DNA of 64,000 nucleotides from positions 9,270,501 to 9,334,500 of the forward strand of contig NC_060021.1 of NCBI RefSeq assembly GCF_021134715.1, written 5' to 3'. The DNA comes from Daphnia pulex (Eukaryota > Arthropoda > Branchiopoda > Diplostraca > Daphniidae). Each line of letters starts with the position of its first letter. The first letter of the stretch is position 1. Both the position numbers and the translations under genes were made by a program. Below, in pieces: positions 25,249 through 35,687 of this stretch. The notes beneath the pieces are model-generated. The model was not told the DNA's origin. It was given only the letters and a program-made list of their open reading frames with translations, and did no database searches.

Positions 25249-25846
25249 GGTTGGTTTGGTTGGTTGGTTTAGTAGTTTTTAGGAAAACCGGCGCAATAAG
25301 AAGCTGAGAACAGAGTAATACTTGGGAGCATCGGTGTAGTAGGATGGGGTAGCATGCGTAGTCATGCTCCGTCGCCTTGGTGGTGTAGTAAATCGGGGCA
25401 GAATAATACTTCAGGACGTCAGTGTAGTGGCTCGGGGCAGCGTAAGTTGTGTTGTAAAACTTCGGTGCCTAAGTAGTAATTGTAGACCTCGGTGCAGTAA
25501 CTGGTCGTTGTGTAAGTTGTTTTTGGGTAGCAAGGCGGCGGCGGCGGCGTTGCGGTTTTGCTTCCGCCATACCCAGGAGACATCGGTACACCAGTGGTCG
25601 ACCCAGCCGTCAACGATACAACACCCAACAGCATACGACACCTTATTAACGAGACAGTAAACAAATTCAAACATTAAATACATGCACAAATAAAGAAAAA
25701 AGTAGGATTGATACCAATCTCAATGTAAAAAAAAAAAAACAGAATATTTACCCATGGATGCGAACGACTGGCAATACGGTGAAGAAGGCAGATAGTGACA
25801 GATAGGCCACAGCAGTTGTTGCCGTGTCGGAGATGCTCACTCGACT
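25249..25846 (-). pseudogene. Tyr-rich secreted protein gene, right arm member 1 (ATG kept)
   Basis: Mirror copy of 16426-17023. It differs from the left copy at the exon-1 start triplet, reading ATG on the minus strand at 25755-25753 where the left arm has GTG. It carries the same TATA (25872-25879) and initiator upstream and the same downstream frameshift and truncation. Confidence 0.6.
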
Positions 25847-25879
25847 GATGTCTCTGGCCTTTTCTCTCTCCTTTATATA
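25844..25879 (-). promoter_or_regulatory. TATA box and initiator of right arm member 1
   Basis: Reverse complement of the left-arm core promoter, with TATATAAA on the minus strand at 25879-25872 and TCAGT at 25848-25844. The two arms would be transcribed convergently towards the spacer. Confidence 0.6.
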
Positions 25880-25945
25880 CGATTTTTTGATCACCCTCAC
25901 CTCTTAAGCCTTGCGGGCCTGTTTGATAATGATGAAACACGTACC

Positions 25946-26460
25946 TTTCTCACCCAACCTCTCCGCCGTCGCATGATACGTTTTACATAATGATCTCCGT
26001 GACCTTCAAGCATGAAGAAAATGCAAACTGGCCTTTTCTTCTTTAGGTTGGTGTTGCTGGGGATGGGTCTACATCAACAAATATCAAAATGAATACCAAA
26101 TGGTTGAGATTATACCTGCTTGATAATGATGAAACACGTACCTTTCTCACCCAACCTCTCCGCCGTCGCATGATACGTTTTACATAATGATCTCCGTGAC
26201 CTTCAAGCATGAAGAAAATGCAAACTGGCCTTTTCTTCTTTAGGTTGGCGTTGCTGGGGATGGGTCTACATCAACAAATATCAAAATGAATATCAAATGG
26301 CTGAGCCTTGTGGCTATTATACCTGCTTGATAATGATGAAACACGTACCTTTCTCACCCAACCTTTACACCACCGCATTGACAGATTTAAACGTAATGTT
26401 CACCGTGACCTTCAAGCGTGAAGGACATGCAAACTAGCCGGCACGTCTGCAGGTTGAACT
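25946..26460 (-). repeat. 197-bp tandem repeat, right outer end of palindrome
   Basis: Two units (25946-26142 and 26143-about 26350) plus a diverged third unit to about 26460. The outer unit differs from its left-arm counterpart by substitutions and a short insertion, marking where near-identity ends. Confidence 0.8.
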
Positions 26461-27816
26461 CTAAAATGGTAATTGAAAAATGATAAATAAAAACTGCATC
26501 AGTTTGAACATGTTGAAAATATACCTAAATTTCATTTTAAACATTCTTAAGTAATGTACGAGTGTACGACTCTTTAGCACACATATACGTAGACTAAAAT
26601 GTAAGCAATATACTAACCTACTTGATTTATCTTAAAAGTACATTATAACCAACTCAGATTTCCTGTTCTCATCACATTTTTGTCTTGCAATATAGTAGAG
26701 ACCCTCTCAAAGAAGCATCTTCATGACACGGCAGCGATCACGTGGAGAAAGGCAAAAGATCTTTGGCATGCTTTCACAAAATAAATTAAAGTAAATTAAA
26801 AAATGGATCTTTCGAAAATTCAAAACTCCAACGATTAACTTACATGCCTTAGAAGTTAGAATTGTTCACTTTCGATTAAGCTTGATCTCTAATGGCGTGG
26901 AAATACATACCTCATCACTTTTCAAAATCAAACCGTGGCTAAATTTGCATCGTAAAACTCGACTGAAAAAAAAAGAAGTACAAACACAGAAGCAAACGTA
27001 ACATCCGACATTGGGCAGTGCGACATTTGTGGTAGAGTGAAAGTTTACATGGAAATGTCTAGTAAACGTTGACTTACCTATAAACTAATCATTCCGATTG
27101 CAAATGGCAAAGAATCTAGTTGCGAAGTCGGTAACAACCCCAGCTGACATCAAAACGCGACACCAACAACACCAGGACTTGTGTGACAAGTAAGAAGTAA
27201 ACACAGATGTCTTGTATCACACAATATGATGACATGCATAAAGTTAAACTAAACAGTGCCTCGAAACTACTTCAATATCACTTATTTTACAAAAGAATCT
27301 ATACTTGGGAAGAATTCCCAACTAATAATAATAATTCTAGTTCAACCTCATGTAATCTAATAAAAAAACAAAAAAAACATACACAGTTGAATCTAGAACA
27401 CTGGCACATGGGTTCTACCAAAATTTGTTTGTTTTTCTGTTTTTCTCTGTTTTGGAAGACATTGATATTGTTTATTATGCCCAGGTGCTGAAACGTCTGG
27501 AAACTGGGATCACTTGCAGACAAGATTTTTGAGGACAGACGAGACGAGAAGTGGTTTAGGTGAAGATTCAAAATTAACGAGAGAATCTTTTTTAACGACG
27601 GCATATGGGTGCAAGAACTTATTCCAATTTAAAAAGTAGGTCTACGTCTGTCATTTATTACGATAACATAATGATTTCAGCAAATCGAACAGATCAACCA
27701 TTTGGTGTAAGTAAGAAAAGGATAAAAAACGACAGGAAAAGAATAATAATAGGACTTTTGGCAATTTCATTAGATAATGATTAACTCCAAAAACCCCTTG
27801 ATTTTTATGTTTTCCT
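26461..27816. other. Intergenic, no gene seen
   Basis: AT-rich DNA between the palindrome and the 3' end of RNase H1. Frames near 27207-27604 have no similarity or splice support. Confidence 0.5.
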
Positions 27817-29595
27817 TCAATAATATTCCGCACCAAGCTTGGCTAAACGGTCGGCCCCATCGTTTCCCTCCTCACCTTGATGAGCCCTCACAAAGACCTA
27901 AAGAATTACATGATTACACATTAATAACATTGTTAAGAGATTACATTAAACATCCTTACCCATTTAACTGTTAAATCTTCCATTAAGCGAAGTAATTTTC
28001 TGAATCTTTGCCTATGCACCACCGTGTCGCCATTAACTTTACGCCAGTCATTCCTTAGCCACTTAAATATATATTTGTCCATAGACATTATTAAGAAGTC
28101 GCTGTCAGTGTAGATAGCTACACGTTTTATTCCTGTAAAACGATATAATTTTACTGCACTGTTACATCATCCAACGCGTAGCGTGTTAGTAAAACGCGCC
28201 AGTTACGAACCTTTCTTTTTGGCAATTTGCAAGGCCACGATAGCCGCTTCAATCTCCGCAATTTGATTTGTTGGTGGAGTACCTTCATTTGATCGTTCCA
28301 CCGGTTCTGCCATATTCCTAATTAAACACTATAGAATGAAGTTATCTAACAAACAGGTGTATGGATAGTAATAGTTACCAATTGTGGTCGTGGTTAAACC
28401 ATACACCAATTCCGCCTTTAGCGTTTCGTCGACCATTCCCAGGGCACGCGCCGTCCACATATACGATTACGAAATCTTCACGATCATTGACTAATCCATA
28501 TTTGTCAATACGGCGATGAATCTCGTATTTTGATTTAATGGAACTACCGTTGAGTATATCCACCAACCACTCGGTATCCTCAGCTCTGTCAATAAATTCC
28601 CTCCAGCCTACCTCTACATTCTTAAGGGAATCGGGTAGCTCTATGTAGAGATCGCGTCGAAGGCCTTTTAATACTCCTTCTATTGACCTAGGGTAAAATA
28701 CATTTCTCCGATTGTCTACCAATCTTTGATTCTTCCCAAAATTTTGTTCTATGTATCGGACGAAATCACGAACGCGTTCATTCGGGTTTTGTACCCAGTG
28801 ACAGTGATTCATGGCTGCCTGCCCTGTAAATGTTAAACAAATTATTTTAGAACTAGCAAATAAAATGTAAATCATTTAACTCTTGCATCTAAAGTAAATG
28901 TTATTCCCTTCTTTACAAAAACTGGCATGAACTTGTTTTTGATGAACTGATTTGGAAATCTTGTGAGATTTGATATTTTTACATACACTTTTTAACAAAG
29001 TAACATTCTACCACTTCTGTCAAAACAAATGAAATCTTAATTACTTGTTGTAGTGTTTCCCTGTGTTTTCCTTGCACACAAAACATTAACTGATGAATAC
29101 TTGTTTTAGTTTTTTTTTAAATCTGTTTCGTAACAAAGTTGTTGGCTCGAAGTATTTGTTACTTTGAAAAACTGACGCACACTAGCACTGTTATAGTTGC
29201 CACTGTAACACCCAGTGTTTGCACAGGCAAACACCAAATAACACGACGGAGGCTGTAGACTTGGTGGCTGTTGGCCTGTTGCTGCCTCGCACTTGCTGAT
29301 GAGAGTTATGCATGAAACATGACCTTCACTCTTTCAAAGAATCAGATCAGTAGGGTTGAAACCGAAGCGGCTGTACCATTTTGATGCTCCACTGATCACA
29401 GAGCACAGTGTCGTTGATGCACGAAATGTGTTTGATTCGTACTGTACTACACTTGCAAAAGCAAGGGCTAGTGAACCCGCTGAGTGAACCATAGAGACAG
29501 CCAACAGCGCCTCTCGTTTTTATTCGGAAAAGCTTACCGGATTGGCTTGTCGCTGTCGATTCATCAAACTGTTTCGCAAAATCGACTTTATTCAT
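27817..29595 (-). CDS. RNASEH1: Ribonuclease H1 with atypical N-terminus
   Basis: Five exons on the minus strand join in phase: 29595-29538, 28823-28379, 28317-28211, 28132-27960 and 27897-27817, giving 287 residues. The C-terminal RNase H fold shows YVDGACPGNG (Asp about 143), the NQIAEIEAA helix (Glu about 189), YTDSDF (Asp about 213) and HQGEEGNDGADRLAK, so the full DEDD set is present. The enzyme family degrades RNA in RNA-DNA hybrids in nucleus and mitochondria. The usual N-terminal hybrid-binding domain is not visible. Residues 20-120 are instead an unrecognised region (NERVRDFVRYIEQNFGKN, DILNGSSIKSKYEIHRRIDK). The ATG at 29595 is chosen because its exon ends G|GTAAGC and phases onto GQAAMNHCHW. 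An internal start at 28812 would also leave the catalytic domain intact. A T-tract and AG just upstream (near 29630) could be another acceptor, so further 5' exons are possible. Confidence 0.85.
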
Positions 29596-29787
29596 AAAGA
29601 ATAAAAAGTCAACGGGCCGCACCAACACTAAAAAAAAAAAGACGATATTCCGACTGAAATCGAAATAAACGTTGAAAAATAGAGAAATAGCAATTTTTAC
29701 TTCAAAGGACTTTCTTAACGATTTGACGAAAAGCTATTTACATAATAAAAAAATGGGGCGAGGCGAACTACAAAAATGCATATTAGA

Positions 29788-30006
29788 TTAACACTTGTTC
29801 GCTTCGTTTCTTAGGTGTTGGCATTCGTGAGCGTGTCGAAGCCTATTGTAATGCCTGCTTTGGATCGGGTTTCTATAGATACAAGCAAAAACACAAAAAC
29901 CTTTTATGACATCGAAAAATTTGTCACCTTTTGCATTCGATTGTCGGACTGCTTCCACGATGCACGCTCCACATAATGGTAAAGCGCATTTCTTACATTT
30001 TACCAT
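29788..30006 (-). pseudogene. MYND-like zinc-finger fragment (tentative)
   Basis: A 72-codon minus-strand frame reads VKCKKCALPLCGACIVEA near its start and HAHECQHLRNE near its end. The C-x2-C-x4-C-x2-C spacing followed by H-x3-C-x2-L resembles the MYND-type finger of arthropod SMYD proteins. No SET domain follows and the frame stops at once, so this would be an orphan fragment or pseudogene. The match rests on Cys/His spacing only. Confidence 0.25.
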
Positions 30007-30078
30007 TAGAAAAGTAATACTAAATTTACTTTCAAAGCATTTCTTATTTATCGGTTTCTTCCAGCTTCAATTGTGCAT

Positions 30079-31889
30079 ATGCTTCGCTTACTTGTCCTCC
30101 TTTCATCAGTTTCAGTTTTCTTCAATGGGATTCCTTCGTGCACCGTAAGTTATAAGGCTCTACGTCGTTACTCCGTCGCATTAAAGGAGATTATGTTGAT
30201 TTACTTTTCTTAGAACGGAATCCCAGCTTTAGAAGTTCCTTTCACTGCCGGATCGGACGGTGTACTCCCGCAGTCTACAGTATTTCGTCGATCACAAAAT
30301 AAGGAAGTCACGACTGAATTAGATTTAGGCAGCTGCGATCACCGATCAAAGGTTACTTTGTAACCTTTTACGAACTTCGAAAAAAAGGGCATATTAAAAT
30401 GTTGACTGTATTTAAAGGTACCTTGTATAGAGTCAGGAACATGTGAATCAATACCGTTGCTTGAACCTGCTCGATGTAGACGGAGATATTGCCCCCTAAA
30501 TAAGGTAAAACCAAATTTATGTTAACTACATGAAAAGAACTCTGTTTTTCTACTCGACGCCATAGGTTTACTGCCTGGATTTCGACGGATGCATGATACC
30601 TGACCCTATTTTCATCTTTTCGCTGTCTCCTAAAGAAAAGAAATGTCCTATTCCTTTAAGCCTTTGCGCAAACAAAGACCTTTGTCAATACGTACTTCGA
30701 AAGGTATGACTTTTTACATAAACGGATCAATACGAATGACAGATCGATCCTAAAATACTATTACCTTATTAGAATTATGATGATTTGCGAGAGCCAAGCG
30801 TCGATCATCTAAATTGCTCCATTATGACAAATCGAATTGTCTTTACAAATTCATCCTGTAACGCTCACAGCGATTGCCATTGGACAGCCAAGTGTTGCCC
30901 AGATGGAGGTTAACGCCCAAGAGTCGATTAAAATGATTCACTAAAACAAATTGATTTTACACTCGGCAGGGCTCAATCGACAATGTATCTCCTATGAGGG
31001 AAAGGTGCTACCAGCCAGGATGTCCAACGATGTCGACTCCATCACAACTGAAACTTCGCTTTCATCGGTACCATTTAATCCGGACGAGCCATCCAATCCG
31101 GCTGATCCTTCGTCGACTTCTTCTCAAAACAAAACAAAATCAACAAAGATCCGAATAATGAATTCATTTAATACTGTTGTAGAAGGAAGATTGCTGGAAT
31201 TCCAGTTAAGCATGCGCGTTCAGTTGGCCAAGTCACTTAACATATCTGAAAGCGTTTTCACCCGAATAATAGCGCGGAATGGAAGTATTCTACTAAAAGT
31301 TGAAATGTCTCCAATCCACGGTCCCAACACGACGGTAGAAGTCGAACAAGCCCATGCCAAGCTCGGATCGATGCTAAAACAGGGTAGCTTAGTATTGACT
31401 GATTTAAATAGTACAAAATTGGATGTTCCTCCTCAGCAAAATGGCCAAGTACTGACTGACGAAACAGGTGGCTACTCAAATATTTTCATCGGTGTCACGG
31501 CCGCTAGTTTGAGCTCCACATTTTTACTGATATTTTGGGTCGTTTGGAATCTGAAAAAGAACAAAACGATCAATCCTATGGGAGGTCATTCAGAGCGACT
31601 AAATAGCCACAGCCTATTCATGACTAAACAATCGACTGATAATCTTGGACTAGGAAGTAGCCCAGGTCTTCGTAGGAATTCGAATAATAAATTCACGACT
31701 TTCGCAGAATCTCAAGCTCAATGGGAAATTTTCCAGCAACATTTTCCCTCAAAGCCAGATTATGTTTGGAAGCCCCAATCTGACGAAGCTGTATGGGCAG
31801 GTATTGACCATCAAGTGCAGTGGCCGCAGTTATTGGACGCTCCAGACGAGGAATCAGTTCCAATAACCAGTAGGACTACTAAAAAATAG
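30079..31889 (+). CDS. Cys-rich type I membrane protein with WAP-like module, unrecognised
   Basis: Six exons join in phase: 30079-30144, 30214-30351, 30418-30504, 30566-30703, 30773-30908 and 30970-31889, giving 494 residues. Exon 1 is a clear signal peptide (MLRLLVLLSSVSVFFNG). Exons 2-5 encode a Cys-rich ectodomain. It ends in CNAHSDCHWTAKCCPDGG followed by LNRQC, a C-x5-C-x5-CC-x7-C pattern like the second half of a WAP four-disulfide core. Next come a Ser/Thr/Pro linker and a region of alternating hydrophobics with several NxS/T sites (SEA-like in size, not proven). A membrane segment follows at about 362-386 (NIFIGVTAASLSSTFLLIFW) with KKNK after it, then a cytoplasmic tail of about 105 residues rich in Trp/Gln/Pro. 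I do not recognise the family. A surface receptor or protease-inhibitor-like adhesion protein is possible. Confidence 0.8.
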
Positions 31890-32235
31890 AACAAGTAAGC
31901 ATTAGATTAAGTTTATCAAAACTGATTGTCTACGTTACTCACATAATTGCAGTTGTTGTACGGTTCGGGGATATGCATCTACTACCGCTGTCCACCATTT
32001 TTGATTAACACGTTTTTTTTTTTCAAATTCTTAATATGACGCATCAAAATATTTGAAAGTTTTCAGTGTTCAAATTTTTCTCATAGGGTTATAATACACT
32101 AAAGAGAATCAATGTACTTTATAATGTAACAGTAAAGATAAATGAATAACATCGACATGTTAGGACAAGGCAACTTGCTGCTTTATTGCTTTACGCCTTT
32201 ATACCAGAGCATGTTTACCTATGACAATTAATCTC
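31890..32235. other. Convergent 3' intergenic gap
   Basis: 346 bases separate the stop codons of the membrane protein gene (+) and EFR3 (-). Only AT-rich 3' untranslated-type sequence is seen. Confidence 0.6.
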
Positions 32236-35200
32236 CTAGTAAACGAACAAATCAGGGAAGTTGTTGCCATATAGCGGCATTGACTGGTTGTTAGGTTGCA
32301 CAGCGGTCAATTCAGGTTGACCGCAAGGCATAATTGATATGCGAGTCAAAATCTGATTCAGCGTATCGTTCAGCACATCATTCTACGAAGAAAACATACC
32401 TTGTTAGTAAAAACGAATCAACATGTTAAAAGAAATCGAACTACCTTTGCAGAACTAGCAACAAGTTGTTGGAATGGAGTATTACGAAACTTTTCGCAAA
32501 TAACTTGTCGTTTTTCGTATTCAGCTTCGCGACGAGATTCTGCCGGTTCTGCTAGAACTTTCTTGAGCGCTTCAAAAGTCACCTCTTCCTCTGCATACCT
32601 CTGCAAATATCAGACCAAAACGATAAATATCGAGTAGTCGAGAAATCGGTAAAAACTGTAAACGTACTCGAGATACTCCGGGGGAGGAAGTGTTGCTCTC
32701 TGATCCGTCTAGGTTTAAGTTGCTCAAATCAGTGAAAGAGGATGGCTGATGTAATGAAGAGTCAGCCCAAGAGTATCGCTGATTGGCATTGAATGGTCCC
32801 TAAAGAAAAATAAAACGAAACAGTTTTTTAAAAAAGACCTTTTTCTAATCAATAATACAAAAAAAAAAAAAAAAAAATTTTACCTGTAATGGAATCATGC
32901 CCATTATGTCTTTGCCAGCTTCCTTCATGCAGTCGGCAATAGTGTTAAAGTCTAAAAGACATTCTGGTGTGATGCCATCTTGTGGAAATTCTTCAGCCGA
33001 TCCCTCGTTGAATCTTAAAAGAAGCGGCGCTTTTGCAGTCCTGGCAGCTACTACTTGGGCACTGTATTCAATCAGCGTGGCTACGTTCATGGTATGGGAA
33101 GCTAAGTTAAAAATGCTTAGGGAAACCACCTACGAAATTGAAAAACATTAAGCGTTGGCCATGCATGAATAAATTTCATTCGTTTACATGAAGAGATATG
33201 CGGTTGGTTGGATGAAGCATAGTATTAGTCAATGCTACATCCTGAACAGCTAGTGCCCATCGTAGAATATCCACCAACATTTCGTCCGTAGCAAGCTCAA
33301 CACAAACTAAAGCTGCTGTGCAGTAAATGGCCTAGAAAGTTAAAGAACAGTTAAAATTGCAATCGTAGGATTTTCAAAAATTTCTAAAACAGTTGAAACC
33401 TCAATATTTTCCCGCGTAACATTGATTAAATCAAGACTTTCGGATAAGTTCACTAAAATACGACTGCCGTGATTTTTGTAAAACAAAGAATCCGCTCGAG
33501 AACATTTGTCGAATACCAGGTTCAAACCGCAGATGTCAATGCTATTATACGAAAATAAAAAATAAAAACGTGTTTTAATTGGATTTTTCATGTCAATAAT
33601 GGAATTTCTGAAATCTCACCAAGGTTTCTTGAGCTTCAAACGGTTTTCATGCCGATCGAGCAAACAGTGAAGAATTTCTTGGACTAGTACACGAACGTAA
33701 GCGTCTTGGCCTAATGAAGTACGTAAAAGAGGGTCCAAAAAAGTTAGCGGAAGCGAAGTGGAAAAGTTGGTAGACTGGTATTTGTAGCTGACCTAAAAAA
33801 GAGAAAAAAAAACTGTGTTTAGAAGGTCGGTTATGACATACGCTAAGCAGGTAACATACTTTCAAGAGACATTTTAACAACATATGCTGAAGAAGGGTTT
33901 CAGCCTGGACGTTCTCCGGATCAAACTCTCCTGCAACCGGCGTCCGCCCAATGATGAACATCATGATTTCAATTTTCTGATAGTCTGGTAGATGGTAAGC
34001 AAATTCGGCTAAGGCGCTGATAAGTGACTCTTGAAATTGTTTTTCATCAGCGACGGCTTCAGCGTCATCGACCGGGATCGCTGACATAATACTCTGTTTT
34101 AGGTGTTTCAGCAGCGAATTGACAATCTCCAACACCGACGGACCTAAGGGAACCAACGTTAACCTCCTATGGTTCTCATCTGCATTAAAACATTTAACTC
34201 ACCAACGCTCTCTCCAGCGGCGATAGAGATTATTTTGGCTAAAACATTCGCCATGCTGGTACGCACTTTAGCTCTCGACCGGGATGACGTATCCAAGTGC
34301 ATCATTAAATTTTCAACAACCGCATAAGAATACTGAACCTGCACATTACAATAATGGTTAGTCTCAATTTCTTTCTCTATAAGGGAAACTATTGTACCTG
34401 AATTGAATACATGATCACTCTGAATGTGTATATGGCGAAGTCATTGGGAACCCAAAGCTCGTGCAAATCCAAATGTCTGTAAGAAGTTCAATTATATAAG
34501 TTGCCAGTAATTCACTTCTTTGTATTGGGGGTAGGATAACTCACTTGAATACGGGTTTAATGACGGATCGTATGTTGCCAAACGAAGCTCTGCCGACCAG
34601 CTCGCGCAAGCAATTTTCAGCCAAAGAAGACGGATCAATATTCCGGGCACCGTTCTCCGAATCCGTCTGCTCTTCCGGGTGGCCACTTGGACTATTACCG
34701 TCATTTGAAATCCTCCTTGATCTATAAATAGAATTTGATTAAGACAACTTCTCTATTGAGGGGTTAACAAAAAAAAAAGTAAATAAACAAAACAAAAAAA
34801 AAACAGTTGACGGCACGCATCAAAAGCTACAAGTTTATAATTGCATCACGCGGCAACCATTTGATATTACCTAGCATGTTGCATGTTGTACAACAGCGAA
34901 GGGATGATCTTGTCCATATGAACGGGTTCCCAAATGTTTTCGACTAGATCGTCCGAGACAGTCTTACGAACAACTCCCTGTAAACAAGAGCAAGACAATT
35001 TATTTGAAGTCAATTCAAATTGCCAATGTATTTTAGTCTTACTTGAATACCACGTAAACCGGCTAATCGAAGACTGTTCAAAACGTCGACTTCGGGGTGA
35101 TTACTATGACAAAGGGATGCGAACTTGGAGACGAAGAAATCATACCGACGGTGATAGGAAGGCGTATCCTCTTCAATATTGGCAAATTTGACAAACTAGA

Positions 35201-35687
35201 ACAACAGTCAGTAGGACAACACTCTTGAGTATGCTTATTAAAGAGTAGTTACCGATTGGGAAGCTAATATTTGCAGAGCGGGCTCCGTAGTTTCCAACAG
35301 TTTCTGGACTGTTTTCAGGAAGCTCTCAACGAAAAGATTGAGAGACTGTGCATGGCAAGCCAGTAATAACTGATCCATAGCCTCCATTGCTATAATTACC
35401 ATTGGATTGCGATGACGGTAAATGTCACGACTAACTCTTTGGGCCAAATACTCGCCAATTCGATCAAGTTTCTCTGGAGATGACATTGAATAAAATGTCA
35501 ACTTGTCCATGTTGCTCCGCACCAATCCATCCTAATTTACAATAGAATATTTTAACCATAAAACAAAAGGCCTAATCCTATTAAGCAGTCTCTATATGCA
35601 AACCTCAGGATTGACTGGGAAAATATTATCCACCAACCGCTTGTAACGGGGCCTCAGGGCAGCGCAGCAGCCACAACAACCTGTCAT
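32236..35687 (-). CDS. EFR3: EFR3 / rolling blackout plasma-membrane scaffold
   Basis: Fifteen exons on the minus strand join in phase to 812 residues, close to the usual 820. They are 35687-35604, 35531-35253, 35195-35043, 34977-34871, 34721-34545, 34476-34398, 34338-34203, 34143-33860, 33792-33620, 33541-33400, 33331-33188, 33129-32884, 32799-32668, 32600-32445 and 32382-32236. The start MTGCCGCCAALRPRYKRLVD carries the Cys cluster that is palmitoylated in this family. NIEEDTPSYHR, EILHCLLDRHENRLKL and the terminal FPDLFVY are family hallmarks. EFR3 anchors PI4-kinase III-alpha with TTC7 and FAM126 at the plasma membrane to supply PI4P. In flies it is rolling blackout, needed in synaptic and photoreceptor signalling. 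A 5'-untranslated exon ending at GTAAGT near 35934 probably lies upstream. No disabling change is seen. Confidence 0.95.

Larger units (their letters stand above)
21687..26304 (-). repeat. Right arm of giant inverted repeat
   Basis: This is the reverse-complement partner of the left arm (pairing sum 42272 over most of its length). The inner boundary lies near 21690, after which left and right sequences are unrelated. The outer boundary lies in the 197-bp repeat, where the right arm has an extra GCCACAAGGCT-like stretch near 26310 and base changes near 26250-26300. Confidence 0.95.

Noticed and set aside
15968-26304. Interpretation of the palindrome as a read-hairpin assembly artefact
   Set aside because: A unique 1.1-kb spacer, diverged inner and outer margins and point differences between arms argue for a real structure, though only long reads can settle it.
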